Source: a virus. From it: a stretch of 39,759 bases of DNA. Of this stretch, positions 7,200 to 15,691 are shown in pieces. The notes under the pieces were generated by a model, which saw only the letters and a program-made list of their open reading frames with translations, was not told the origin of the DNA and made no database searches. Positions within the stretch are counted from its first letter, which is position 1, and every line of letters begins with the position of its first letter. The position numbers and the translations under genes are program-made. The stretch spans positions 1-39,759 of IMG/VR virus record IMGVR_UViG_3300035211_000086; one strand, given 5' to 3'.

Positions 7200-7466
7200 A
7201 TGATGAACCGTGATGATACCAGACGCTTGGTGACCTGCCCCAAGTGCGAGGGGTATGGATCTATTTTTGATAGTCATTTATCTATGGATAGCCGCGAATG
7301 CGATTTGTGCAAAGGAGTTGGCGAGGTCAGTCTAAGGTTGGCGCTTCACGAAATGGAACTTCAGGAGCGGTTGCAGAGTCTCAGAGATGACTACTATCAA
7401 AATATAAACAAAATTTTGGAACAGGCCGCCCGCGAGAGGGAGGATATGGAGAATCTGAATGAGTGA
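7200..7466 (+). CDS. DnaJ-type zinc-finger small protein
   Basis: 88 aa. Two CxxCxGxG-like knuckles, CPKCEGYGSIF and CDLCKGVGEV, form the zinc-binding half of a DnaJ-type cysteine-rich domain, followed by a coiled-coil-like acidic C-terminus. There is no J domain. ATG at 7200 is preferred for SD spacing; GTG at 7194 and ATG at 7203 are possible. Such mini-proteins are common in phages and their role is unknown. It overlaps the next gene by 8 nt. Confidence 0.65.
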   Translation: MMNRDDTRRLVTCPKCEGYGSIFDSHLSMDSRECDLCKGVGEVSLRLALHEMELQERLQSLRDDYYQNINKILEQAAREREDMENLNE

Positions 7467-7725
7467 TGAAAACAATCAACTTACCGGCAACAGCCCGTAT
7501 TCATTGGAGAAGTATTTGCCTGAAAAGTGTATATTCGAGTTAAAACTTAAGGATCCGCAGCAGCCCCGTCTCGGAAACGAAGCGGTAATAACTATCTTTT
7601 ATGTGTCTACTGTTCAGGAGATCATTGACAAATTACATGGCGTTGCCAATGGCTTAGAACGCGCCTTTCGTCCTGATTTGTCAGGCAATGAGCCGTCTCT
7701 AGGCGGGGATAAGCGGGAGGAGTAA
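7459..7725 (+). CDS. hypothetical protein with LSG-EP-LG tail
   Basis: 88 aa, overlapping the previous gene by 8 nt. A central beta-rich segment (CIFELKLKD...NEAVITIFYVSTVQEIIDKLHGVANGL) ends in the tail PDLSGNEPSLGGDKREE. The middle is similar in character to the leftward product at 35315-35551 (ITVIEVKIMMRRNE...LALQLRKIADGL followed by PDLSGMEPGLG). The two are probably diverged paralogs 28 kb apart on opposite strands. Function unknown. Confidence 0.65.
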   Translation: MSDENNQLTGNSPYSLEKYLPEKCIFELKLKDPQQPRLGNEAVITIFYVSTVQEIIDKLHGVANGLERAFRPDLSGNEPSLGGDKREE

Positions 7726-7727
7726 CT

Positions 7728-8009
7728 ATGCGTTGTCCAGTCTGTGGAACTAAACTGTCTATTGCTAAAGAAGAAATCCAATTGACCCCGCGCCAGGTTG
7801 ATATTATGGCCGCGATTGAACAGGTGAGTCGGGATACCCAGCGCGGTTACGCCCGCACCAGTGAGATCGCTGCTGCTGTTGGGTGGTCGGTTCGTACTGT
7901 CCAGTATGAACTATCTCACCTATTGCATATTGAACGAATTGGCCGGGCAGGAGAGCGGGCCGGATATTTTATCCCCCAGGAACGGATCGCCCTCGTGCAA
8001 GTAGCCTAA
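7728..8009 (+). CDS. winged-helix DNA-binding protein with N-terminal zinc knuckle
   Basis: 93 aa. It begins MRCPVCGTKL, a CxxC knuckle. A winged helix follows: LTPRQVDIMAAIEQ, RTSEIAAAVGWSVRTVQYELSHLLHI (the helix-turn-helix), and a wing RAGERAGYFI. This is typical of small phage transcription regulators. As the last gene before the terminator at 8069 and the late operon, it could be a regulator of the early-to-late switch; that is inference from position. Confidence 0.75.
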   Translation: MRCPVCGTKLSIAKEEIQLTPRQVDIMAAIEQVSRDTQRGYARTSEIAAAVGWSVRTVQYELSHLLHIERIGRAGERAGYFIPQERIALVQVA

Positions 8010-8068
8010 TCTAACCAGATTCATATACTCCCCAGGGGTATTGCATAAGTTTGCATACCTTGTTCTTT

Positions 8069-8098
8069 AGGTCTGCCATACTGTAGGCAGACCTTTTA
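8069..8098 (+). terminator. Rho-independent terminator closing the early-type operon
   Basis: Perfect 9-bp stem AGGTCTGCC (8069-8077) / GGCAGACCT (8086-8094), 8-nt loop, then TTTA. It sits 60 nt after the winged-helix gene and about 90 nt before the sortase gene, separating early and late transcription units. Just upstream, TTGCATA occurs twice, 10 bp apart (8041 and 8051). The rest of 8010-8184 shows no gene; a late promoter or packaging site may lie here but none is clear. Confidence 0.85.
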
Positions 8099-8184
8099 TA
8101 TTCTCGACTCCCGGTGGATATCCGAAATGGACGCAAGCTGATGAGCTAACCACGACGACAGGGGCGAGTGAGCGAGGTCGAGGA

Positions 8185-8709
8185 GTGAGCGCCATATACA
8201 ACCTGTTTGGATTGATGATAGCATTACTACCCTACACGCGGCTGTATATTCCCGCGCTCCAACTGGACGTTAACATTATCGCGGTATCCGACCTGTGGCA
8301 GCTCCCTGGCGGGGGCACCAGTTGGGATCTGGCCGTTATCGGCGATCAGGTCGGTTGGCTTGACCCGGTAGGCTATCCCCTGGCAGGATCCGGCAACATC
8401 GTACTGGCCGGGCATTACACTATTCCGCCGGGCGGACAATCTGGTCCGTTTTACGAGCTGCACCGGCTATCCTACGGCGATTTCATCTATGTCATGCGAC
8501 CAGACGGCACGACCGTAGGTTATCGCGTGTTTCAGACCGGGATTGTAGACGATGACGATATGTCGGTGGTCTGGGATACTGGCGACCAGCGGCTCACGCT
8601 GATTGGTTGCCCTGGCACAGACTATGAGCACCGCCGGGTAGTGGTAGCCGACTCGCCCAGTAGAGTGACCTGCACCCAACCAGGCGGCGCGGTGGTGCCG
8701 TGTTTTTGA
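8185..8709 (+). CDS. phage-encoded sortase (class E/Chloroflexota-like)
   Basis: The 174-aa product has the sortase catalytic triad in order: H77 in NIVLAGHYT, C142 in LTLIGCPG, and R150/R151 in HRRVVVAD. A hydrophobic N-terminal anchor (about 4-16) runs straight into a sortase-domain start (YIPALQLDVNIIAV). GSGNIVLAGH, GPFYELHRLSYGD and YRVFQTGIVDDDDMSVV follow the family alignment well. Sortases cleave a C-terminal sorting motif and join the protein to the cell wall or another protein. The GTG start overlaps its SD (GAGGAG). It heads the late operon. No LPXTG-type substrate was found in the window. Confidence 0.82.
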   Translation: MSAIYNLFGLMIALLPYTRLYIPALQLDVNIIAVSDLWQLPGGGTSWDLAVIGDQVGWLDPVGYPLAGSGNIVLAGHYTIPPGGQSGPFYELHRLSYGDFIYVMRPDGTTVGYRVFQTGIVDDDDMSVVWDTGDQRLTLIGCPGTDYEHRRVVVADSPSRVTCTQPGGAVVPCF

Positions 8710-8715
8710 GGCTCT

Positions 8716-9411
8716 ATGGATTACGACTCATTAGCCGATATGCCATTACCCGATCTGCCTGATTTGCCGGACAGTGACGGCGAGAGTGATATCATCACTC
8801 AGAAGACGCTCAAGAAATCACTCAAGCAGGTTAAGAAAGCGGCCAAGCGCATCATGGTAACCATGATGCAGCGGGAAGCCTTAAGCGACTTTATCCAGGA
8901 GTTACCCCCGCCGGATCATGACCTGTGGATCATCGGAAATGGCAGTGGCGGCACCTATGGACGCCGGGTAATCGAAACCCGTTTCGAGTTTGGACACTTT
9001 ATCCCGGTACTGATCGATTTACTCGGTGGACATGTTACCGATTTATACATCAGTACATGGACTATGAACCGGGATCACGCTCAGAACATTCTGGATACCT
9101 ATGACGAACGGCGGGCGGATCGTATTGTGGTATTGACGGACCCGTATTTTTTGCAGCGGGAGTCGTTCGTGGCCAATGCGTTAGTTGCGGGTATGAAGTT
9201 GCGAGGACAGACCTTTATCGCCTTCAAAAACCATACCAAAATGCTGGCGCTGGCGACTGAAGACGGGAGAACCTGCGTAATCCAGGGGAGTGCCAATCTG
9301 AGCAGCACCCCCCGCGCGGAAAACTGGGTATTAACGACCAGCCCGGATGTTTACGAGTGGGTACGAGATAGTTTCTTTGAAGTGATTATTGATGGCGAAA
9401 AAGGCGACTAA
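8716..9411 (+). CDS. PLD-like nuclease-fold protein
   Basis: 231 aa. The acidic N-terminus (repeated LPDLPD) is followed by a basic coiled helix (KKSLKQVKKAAKR). The C-terminal half has one HKD-type half-site: H173 and K175 in NHTKML, then GSANLSS (191-197) and E202, the layout of phospholipase-D-superfamily proteins that act as dimers on phosphodiesters. Its position just before terminase suggests a DNA-related job such as packaging or nuclease action. The canonical Asp of HxK(x)4D is not well placed, so activity is uncertain. Confidence 0.65.
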   Translation: MDYDSLADMPLPDLPDLPDSDGESDIITQKTLKKSLKQVKKAAKRIMVTMMQREALSDFIQELPPPDHDLWIIGNGSGGTYGRRVIETRFEFGHFIPVLIDLLGGHVTDLYISTWTMNRDHAQNILDTYDERRADRIVVLTDPYFLQRESFVANALVAGMKLRGQTFIAFKNHTKMLALATEDGRTCVIQGSANLSSTPRAENWVLTTSPDVYEWVRDSFFEVIIDGEKGD

Positions 9412-9841
9412 ACAGGAAACCGAGGCCCGAATCAATCAGGTTTACGACTGGATTCTGGCAAACGAACCTGCCCACAAAATTATTCAAAATGCTGCTGAAA
9501 AGTGGGGGATAAGTAGTCGCTCAGTTTACAACTATATCAAACGGGCCAACGAACGGATCGCCGAACAAGCCGAATCGAACCGGAGTGCAGAATTCGGCAA
9601 AGCAATAGCCAGATTGAATGGACTATACAATAGCGCACTAAAAGTGATGGACTTGCGCCTGGCCCTGGATATCGTTAAAGAGATCAGCAAATTATTGGCA
9701 TTGTATCAGCCGGTCAAGGTTGAACACACGGGCAAGGATGGAGGCCCGATTGAGCATAGTCACCAACCCGACCTTACAAAACTTACAGATAGCGAACTTG
9801 ACGCGCTGGAGCAAATCGCCCAGCGCCTTAGAAGCGATTAA
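9392..9841 (+). CDS. terminase small subunit
   Basis: 149 aa. The N-terminus has a helix-turn-helix-like segment (AHKIIQNAAEKWGISSRSVYNYIKRAN) that would recognise the packaging site. A central helical oligomerisation region follows (ALDIVKEISKLLALY), and the C-terminal tail (DSELDALEQIAQRL) resembles the part that contacts the large subunit. The ATG at 9392 is taken; a TTG lies 3 nt upstream. It overlaps the PLD-like gene by 20 nt and the large subunit gene by 92 nt. Confidence 0.8.
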   Translation: MAKKATKQETEARINQVYDWILANEPAHKIIQNAAEKWGISSRSVYNYIKRANERIAEQAESNRSAEFGKAIARLNGLYNSALKVMDLRLALDIVKEISKLLALYQPVKVEHTGKDGGPIEHSHQPDLTKLTDSELDALEQIAQRLRSD

Positions 9842-11198
9842 GCAGGAGCGGGCGCGGCGAGACTTTACCTATTGGTTACCAGAAGTCAGCCCGACCTGGA
9901 ATTGGTCATGGCCGCATCTAGGCTATGTCCGCAAGTACCTTAACAAAATCACCTGTGGTGACATATCCCGACTGATGATCTTTATGCCACCCCGACATGG
10001 CAAATCTGAAATGACCACCGTCCGGTATGCAGTTTGGCGGCTAGAGAGAGATCCAGAGTTAAAAGTAATCATCGGGGCATATAGTCAGACACTCGCTAAC
10101 ACATTCAGCCGAAAGGCCAGGCGAATCGCCTCACAGCGTCTTACCCTGACTTCCGAGCGGATGGATAGCTGGGAGACGAACCAGGGCGGCGGCGTTCGTG
10201 CCGTCGGCGTGGGCGCTGGTATCACTGGTCAGGGTGGCGACTTGATTATCATCGACGACCCGGTGAAGAATCGCAAAGAGGCCAATAGCGAAACGTACCG
10301 CGAGACAGTCTGGGAGTGGTATACCGATGACCTGTACACCCGGTTAGAACCAGACGCCGCCATGATCTTGATTATGACCCGGTGGCATGAGGACGACCTC
10401 GCCGGGCGAATCCTGGCGAGTGAAGATGCCCACGAGTGGACGGTGATCAGTTTACCCGCCGAAGCAGAAGAAAAAGACCCGCTGGGGCGCAAGGTTGGGG
10501 AGGCGTTATGTCCTGACCGGTACGATCTTGAAGCGCTCGGCAATCGAAAGCGAGTGCTTAGAAATAGTTACTATGCGTTATTCCAGCAGCGCCCCCTACC
10601 CGCCGAGGGGGGCATGTTTAAATCTCACTGGTTTGAAGCCGTCCGGGAATTCCCGCGAAAGGACACACAGTATTGTCGGTACTGGGACAAGGCAGGGACT
10701 GCAGACGACGGCGCATACACAGTCGGGGTATTGATGGCAAAATCGAGGGATAACGTCTTTTACGTGGTGGACGTGGTGCGTGGTCAGTGGTCATCCCTAC
10801 AGCGTGAGCAGGTGATTAAACAGACGGCAATCGAAGATCGCAATCTATACGGAAATAACACCGTGTGGGTTGAGCAGGAACCAGGCAGCGGCGGCAAGGA
10901 AAGCGCCGAGGCAACGATCCGAAATCTGGCGGGGTTTACCATCAGGGCGGAACGGGTAACAGGTAGCAAAGAAGCCCGCGCCGAACCCTATGCAGCCCAG
11001 GCCGAAGCAGGAAACGTGAAATTGATACAAGGCGACTGGAATCAAGTTTATAAATCAGAGTTGGCAGCGTTCCCGTTTGGGACGTATGCCGATCAGGTTG
11101 ACGCCAGTAGTGGCGCATTCAACAAATTGGTGGCCGCCCAGCCGTCTGTTGCAACCGTCCAGGTATCCGGTTTATACGCCAGCCGGGGGAGGCGTTAA
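9750..11198 (+). CDS. terminase large subunit (ATPase and nuclease)
   Basis: Numbered from the TTG at 9750, which has the best SD (GGAGG, 5-nt spacing); starts at 9720 or 9738 are possible. Walker A PPRHGKSE at about 80-87, Walker B LIIIDD at 165-170, and coupling segment IMTRWHEDD. The nuclease acidic residues are D313 (YWDKAGTADD), E375 (VWVEQEPGSGG) and D448 (TYADQVDASSGAF). It is the DNA-packaging motor that pumps and cuts concatemers, docking on the portal encoded next. Long overlap with the small subunit gene is unusual but supported by the reading frame. Confidence 0.95.
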   Translation: MSIVTNPTLQNLQIANLTRWSKSPSALEAIKQERARRDFTYWLPEVSPTWNWSWPHLGYVRKYLNKITCGDISRLMIFMPPRHGKSEMTTVRYAVWRLERDPELKVIIGAYSQTLANTFSRKARRIASQRLTLTSERMDSWETNQGGGVRAVGVGAGITGQGGDLIIIDDPVKNRKEANSETYRETVWEWYTDDLYTRLEPDAAMILIMTRWHEDDLAGRILASEDAHEWTVISLPAEAEEKDPLGRKVGEALCPDRYDLEALGNRKRVLRNSYYALFQQRPLPAEGGMFKSHWFEAVREFPRKDTQYCRYWDKAGTADDGAYTVGVLMAKSRDNVFYVVDVVRGQWSSLQREQVIKQTAIEDRNLYGNNTVWVEQEPGSGGKESAEATIRNLAGFTIRAERVTGSKEARAEPYAAQAEAGNVKLIQGDWNQVYKSELAAFPFGTYADQVDASSGAFNKLVAAQPSVATVQVSGLYASRGRR

Positions 11199-12709
11199 TG
11201 GTTATTGAGCGTATTCGCCGCAATAAACCCGCGCCCGGCGTGGTTCGTGAGCTGATCGGGCGGGTGGCACTGATGGTCACCGGCTCGTGGAAGAGCCTGT
11301 TTAATATCCGAACGGTGGACGATACCCGCACTGATTACGCATTCTGGGACAAGCTCCGGCGCGGGAAGTCCAAAGGGTACAAGCTAGGTGGGTTGTTTGC
11401 CCAGCCGATAACGGAGATCGTCGCCTCCTACGTCATCGGGGAAGCGCCTACTGCCAAGCTGACCGCCACCGGAGAAGATGAGCCGGAAGGATCGCCGGTC
11501 GCATACACCAACGACCTGTTAACGCGGTGGTTCCGGCGGTTTACCGCGACGTTGGCCGATTTATATATCGACCTGCTGGCGCTGGGGGATCAGTTCGTGA
11601 TTGTTAACCCGGATGGCACCCTGAGCATCCCCAGCCCGGAAACGGTCGATATTGAGTTCAGCGAGCTTGACCCGCGTGAAATGGTCAAGTTTACGGTTGA
11701 AAGCAAACTCGACAAAGCAACCATCAAAGATGAGTACCGGGCAGACGGGCGAACGGTCACCATCAAATACACCGACAGCCGCCCGGATGTGGTACTGGAA
11801 TTCGCCAACCTGATCGGGCGTATCCCGGTTGTGCACTTTGCCAACGATAGAGGCCCAAATGAGCGGTTTGGCCGCCCGATTTACGAACGGTGTCTGAGCC
11901 TGTTTAGCCGGTATGATGACCTGCTGAACAAAGCCGCCGATGGTGTTGAATTGATGGGTAACCCGATCCCAACGTTTGATGGACTGGAGGACATCCAAAA
12001 AACCATCGAGGCCAACGCGACGGCAGAAGATCCAACCTATACCGACCGGGAAGGCAACGAACAAACTCAAAAGACGATCCGGTTTGACCAAATACCAGCA
12101 GTCTTTGTTGGCAAGGGCGGATCGTTCGGTTTCAAGTCCCCGGCGGGCGGGTTTACCGGTGACGCTCGGAACGTGATTAAGGTATTTTTTCTGCTGCTGC
12201 TGGACACCATGCGGATCCCTGAGTTTGTCTGGGGTGGTGCCATTGCCAGCAGTAAGGCCAGCGCTGAGGCTCAAATGCCCCCCTTCACCCGGTTCGTGGA
12301 ATTCCGGCGGCAAAAGTTTGCCGGATCGCCTGCTGATGAGCTGCTGGCGACTGATGCCAGGGGCGGGTTGTTGGAACTGCTCAGTCTATGGCTTGAGATG
12401 CGCAGCCTGATTGATGGGCAGGTGGTCGTAGGGCCTATCGAGTTAGAGTGGCCCGAATTGATGGCCGAAGATGAGCAGCTTAAACTTGAGAAGGTCAAGT
12501 ACGCGGATAGTCAGAGTTTGCTCACCGATGAGACGACCTTAAGGCTACTCGATTTAGTCAGCAATCCGGAGCGTGAAGCTGAAGCCGCCCGCAAGGAAGC
12601 CGACGAACGAGCACAGCAGTTTGACCCGTTCCCGTCCATGCTCCAGGGTGAAGCCCAGGCCGCCAACGGGCAAAACGGTAATCAACAGCCAGTAGGAGCG
12701 CCAGCATAA
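11198..12709 (+). CDS. portal protein (SPP1 gp6-like)
   Basis: 503 aa, starting at the last base of the terminase gene. Typical portal features are RGKSKGYKLGGLFAQPITEIVASYVIG-type N-terminal helices, LADLYIDLLALGDQFVIVNPDG, IGRIPVVHFAN, RFGRPIYERCL, and a C-terminal helix-rich tail ending in a Gln/Asn-rich tract (AANGQNGNQQ). Portals form the dodecameric DNA gate at one capsid vertex. Order terminase-portal-MuF is classical. Confidence 0.9.
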   Translation: MVIERIRRNKPAPGVVRELIGRVALMVTGSWKSLFNIRTVDDTRTDYAFWDKLRRGKSKGYKLGGLFAQPITEIVASYVIGEAPTAKLTATGEDEPEGSPVAYTNDLLTRWFRRFTATLADLYIDLLALGDQFVIVNPDGTLSIPSPETVDIEFSELDPREMVKFTVESKLDKATIKDEYRADGRTVTIKYTDSRPDVVLEFANLIGRIPVVHFANDRGPNERFGRPIYERCLSLFSRYDDLLNKAADGVELMGNPIPTFDGLEDIQKTIEANATAEDPTYTDREGNEQTQKTIRFDQIPAVFVGKGGSFGFKSPAGGFTGDARNVIKVFFLLLLDTMRIPEFVWGGAIASSKASAEAQMPPFTRFVEFRRQKFAGSPADELLATDARGGLLELLSLWLEMRSLIDGQVVVGPIELEWPELMAEDEQLKLEKVKYADSQSLLTDETTLRLLDLVSNPEREAEAARKEADERAQQFDPFPSMLQGEAQAANGQNGNQQPVGAPA

Positions 12710-13731
12710 TGGCCCAGACCTACCGCCAACGTTTTTTAGGCGTGTTGCGCCAGAACGAGCAGGATATGACCATCCTATTAGGCACCCTCGCCCAGCAGAT
12801 ACGCGGGGCAATCAGTGCCGAGACGGTCGGTGATATCGTGCCGGTGGAGCGGTTGCAAGCCGTCAATAACACTATTCGCCAGGCCACTGATATGCTGTTC
12901 TTAGGATCAGGGCGTGAACCGTTTACAACCACATACGGTATGGTGCTCCCAACCTCATCCTACACGCGGGTACTGTGGGGGCACATCCAGGCAGCGGCCC
13001 GGATCGGAGTTGAGCGTCACCAGTCGATTATGGAGCGCAGACTGACACCCGAATTAGCCTTTCGGTTCCGGCGGGCCACTCAAAATCCGTTTGCCGCCGC
13101 TCGTGTGACATCGGAGCAAACAGACTGGCGACCGCGCCCATTTGCGGCCTATGACCCGCCGCACCTATGGGTTGATCCGAACGGGTACCGGTTGAGTGAC
13201 CGCATTTGGCGGACATCCACCCACACGCGGGCACAGATCGACCGGATCGTCACTGAGGGGATCAGCCAGGGCAAAAGCGCGGTACAGATTGCCAATGAGG
13301 TTGAACGGTTTCTGAATCCTACCCGGCAGGGCGTGCGTACCCGCCGCCCCTACGGTCGCAATCTGAGTTATGACGCGATGCGGTTGAGCCGGACGGAGAT
13401 CGCCAGGGCACACGGACAGGCGGATATTATGGCGGCCAACCTGAATCCGTTTGTTGAAGGGGTAGAGTGCGTACTGTCAGCATCGCACCCTAAATATGAT
13501 ATTTGTGATGAGTACGCCGAGGGAGGCCCCTACCCTAAAGATGCCGCCCCGGCGTTACCAGCGCACCCGCATTGTTTATGCTATTACCGATTCATTATGG
13601 TGAGCAACCCGGCAGCAGTCAATGAGGACTTGCGCCGTCCTGGAATACGGATTATGGATTTTGTCGGTCCGCTGTTGGTGGGGCAATTTGTTAATATGCT
13701 GCTCAGTGAGCCGCAGGGAGTATTTGCGTGA
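12709..13731 (+). CDS. MuF-like minor head protein
   Basis: 340 aa. A helical N-terminal half is followed by the phage minor head (MuF) domain: GISQGKSAVQIANEVERFL, RLSRTEIARAHGQA, and the zinc-like end block CDEYAEGGPYP...LPAHPHCLC. A short hydrophobic C-terminal extension follows. MuF proteins sit at the portal and can be ejected with DNA. It overlaps the portal stop by one base, and its own stop overlaps the next gene (GTGA). Confidence 0.88.
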   Translation: MAQTYRQRFLGVLRQNEQDMTILLGTLAQQIRGAISAETVGDIVPVERLQAVNNTIRQATDMLFLGSGREPFTTTYGMVLPTSSYTRVLWGHIQAAARIGVERHQSIMERRLTPELAFRFRRATQNPFAAARVTSEQTDWRPRPFAAYDPPHLWVDPNGYRLSDRIWRTSTHTRAQIDRIVTEGISQGKSAVQIANEVERFLNPTRQGVRTRRPYGRNLSYDAMRLSRTEIARAHGQADIMAANLNPFVEGVECVLSASHPKYDICDEYAEGGPYPKDAAPALPAHPHCLCYYRFIMVSNPAAVNEDLRRPGIRIMDFVGPLLVGQFVNMLLSEPQGVFA

Positions 13732-14699
13732 ACGAATTTAAAGAAGTCGCATTTGTGAACAAGGGCGCTCCTGATATCCGGGTAACTGAACGGATTATCG
13801 GGGTAGGAGCCTGGTCTAATGCGCTTCAGTGTGACCGGGTGAAATGGGAACAGAAGCCCCCGCCGGAAGTGCGGGATTATAAGTTGTTCCTGGTGAACTT
13901 GTTCCCCCAGTCGCAACATATCTCGCACATACGAACATTAAACTCGGACGCGGTGATCGTCGCCATGCCTGATCCGCATTTAGAGCGGGCGCTCCGGGAT
14001 GGCAACCTGACCATGTTGGAGGAGATGCAGAAGGCCGACATCATCGGCGGGCGGACTAATGCCGATTGTCAGGTATACGGACACTTGTTGAACAAACCAG
14101 CTACCTTGATGCCATCACCGATAGATGTTGAAGCATTGAAGCCCCTGAGAAATACGCCTAAAGAGGATTTTATTCTGACCGTTGATCACCGTGCCGAACC
14201 GAACCTGACCGCTCAAAATGTGGCAGCAGTGGCAGCGGTGCAGCGTGAGCTAGGATTAAGAGTGATTTATTGTAAGCCGATGGGGAACACCCTGGAACTG
14301 GCAAAATTGGCAGGACTTGAGGCCGACTTCCGAACCAAAGTACCGTTTTCTGAATTTGTTCACCTGATAGCACGGGCGAAGTTCGGGATCGATATGTACG
14401 CGGCTCACGCCCAACACCGGCATGGACAGGCCCATGCAGCTATCGGGACGCCATTAATTACCAGTACATGGGTCAACTATTCTGGCGCTCTTTGTGCACC
14501 ACCGTTCGACATCGGCGTGATTTTGGGCCAAGTAGGGCGCATCGAAAGAGATTATATGGCAATACGCGGCGCCGCGATGAATAAAGTTGAAGGGTTTAGC
14601 TTCGAGGCATCGCGCAGTCGTGTTAGAGCATTATTAAATGGAGAAGCATACCTTGTATGCAATCATAGCCAACCATCAAAACAAAACGGTCACCGTTAA
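13728..14699 (+). CDS. glycosyltransferase-like protein (GT-B type), first of the glyco block
   Basis: 323 aa from a GTG inside the MuF stop region. The layout is a GT-B-like Rossmann core: LFLVNLFPQSQ, ADIIGGRTNADCQVYG, LMPSPIDVEAL (end of the N-domain), ILTVDHRAEPNL, LGLRVIYCKPMG, then FVHLIARAKFGIDMYAAH and GQAHAAIGTPLITS. The last part resembles the nucleotide-sugar-binding EGxG...EAMAxGxPVI region with HGQ replacing it. Related in style to the glycosyltransferases at 14828 and 18977. Substrate unknown; virion glycosylation is inferred from context. Confidence 0.65.
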   Translation: MNEFKEVAFVNKGAPDIRVTERIIGVGAWSNALQCDRVKWEQKPPPEVRDYKLFLVNLFPQSQHISHIRTLNSDAVIVAMPDPHLERALRDGNLTMLEEMQKADIIGGRTNADCQVYGHLLNKPATLMPSPIDVEALKPLRNTPKEDFILTVDHRAEPNLTAQNVAAVAAVQRELGLRVIYCKPMGNTLELAKLAGLEADFRTKVPFSEFVHLIARAKFGIDMYAAHAQHRHGQAHAAIGTPLITSTWVNYSGALCAPPFDIGVILGQVGRIERDYMAIRGAAMNKVEGFSFEASRSRVRALLNGEAYLVCNHSQPSKQNGHR

Positions 14700-14850
14700 G
14701 GATTGCGATCCTGGCGATATCCAGGGGCCGCGCGAGGTTCTGGGATTTAACCGGCTCAGAGAGTGGGCCGAGCACATGGCGGGTTACATGGCCCGCGAGC
14801 GTGGATATGAGTTTGTGAAGGAAGAAAATGAGAGTACACGTCGTAGCTAA
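14638..14850 (+). CDS. small hypothetical protein, 70 aa
   Basis: It overlaps the preceding glycosyltransferase by 62 nt and the following one by 23 nt, filling an otherwise empty 128-nt gap. The product (LYAIIANHQNKTVTVKDCD...REVLGFNRLREWAEHMAGYM) is a plausible small alpha/beta protein, but the SD is weak. An internal TTG at 14653 is an alternative start. No family recognised. Confidence 0.5.
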   Translation: MEKHTLYAIIANHQNKTVTVKDCDPGDIQGPREVLGFNRLREWAEHMAGYMARERGYEFVKEENESTRRS

Positions 14851-15691
14851 AGGCGCACATAATAGCGACCGGATTATCCCCCGGCTGGCCCGCCAGTTGG
14901 TGCAGGGGCGGGATGATTGGACGCTGGGAGAGGCACTTGATTCGGTGGCAGACTTCAACTATCTGATGGTCTACCTACACGGTGCAGGCGTTGAGGGTTG
15001 GGATCATACCCTGGTAGGGGCTTGGTTCAGCCACTACCCGACAACAACCGCCAAGCGCCACAGTTATGCAAACATGGCAGGCCGGGTAGACTTACGCACC
15101 ACGTCGGCTCGCCAGTATCTCTACAAATTGCGCAAATACGGCACCACGCGGTTAGTCCGCCCGCCGGTGGACGGGGAACACTTTACCATCCGGGATCGAG
15201 GGCGAGCGGTGCGGAGGAACGTTGGGTTAGTCGGTTTCATGTCTGAAAAGGGGCGAAAAGGCCCGGATTTAGCGCTCAAATTATCACAATCCGATATGAG
15301 CCGGTCGATCCGGTTGCGAGTAGCGGGTAAAGGCTGGCCGATCCCGTGCCGGTCGTACACTTATGCTGAAATGCCGGAGTTTTACCAGGGACTACAGGTG
15401 TTTCTCTGCACCTCATTGACTGAAGGGATCCCCCTACCCCCGCTTGAGGCGATGTCCTGCGGGGTGAAGGTCGTATTGCCCGATGGCGTGGGCCTGCTGG
15501 ATGATTTCGATGAGCAACCCGGAGTCCGGCACTATCAGGCCGGTGATTTTAGGGATATGTGTCGAGCGCTGTGGATTGCTCTCGACGATGAGATAGAGGC
15601 AGAAGCGATCCGGGAACTGGTCAGCACCTACAACATTAAACGCTGGCAATCCGACCACGAGAAAGCACTCAAGGCGGTATTGGATGGCTAA
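14828..15691 (+). CDS. GT4-like glycosyltransferase
   Basis: 287 aa; the start lies in the SD-like context GAAGGAAGAAA. The C-terminal nucleotide-sugar-binding region is well conserved: VGLVGFMSEKGRKGPDLALKL, LRVAGKGW, YAEMPEFYQGLQVFLCTSLTEGIPLPPLEAMSCGVKVVLPDG. This matches GT-B family 4 (EGxPLPxLEAMxCGxPVV). The N-terminal acceptor domain is short, as in other phage-encoded versions. It overlaps the next gene by 8 nt, so it is in one operon with the capsid genes. Confidence 0.82.
   Translation: MRVHVVAKGAHNSDRIIPRLARQLVQGRDDWTLGEALDSVADFNYLMVYLHGAGVEGWDHTLVGAWFSHYPTTTAKRHSYANMAGRVDLRTTSARQYLYKLRKYGTTRLVRPPVDGEHFTIRDRGRAVRRNVGLVGFMSEKGRKGPDLALKLSQSDMSRSIRLRVAGKGWPIPCRSYTYAEMPEFYQGLQVFLCTSLTEGIPLPPLEAMSCGVKVVLPDGVGLLDDFDEQPGVRHYQAGDFRDMCRALWIALDDEIEAEAIRELVSTYNIKRWQSDHEKALKAVLDG

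Noticed and set aside
11561-12313. A 250-codon open frame on the minus strand inside the portal gene
   Set aside because: It lies entirely within the well-supported portal gene, has no SD, and its codon pattern is the mirror of the sense gene; a shadow frame.
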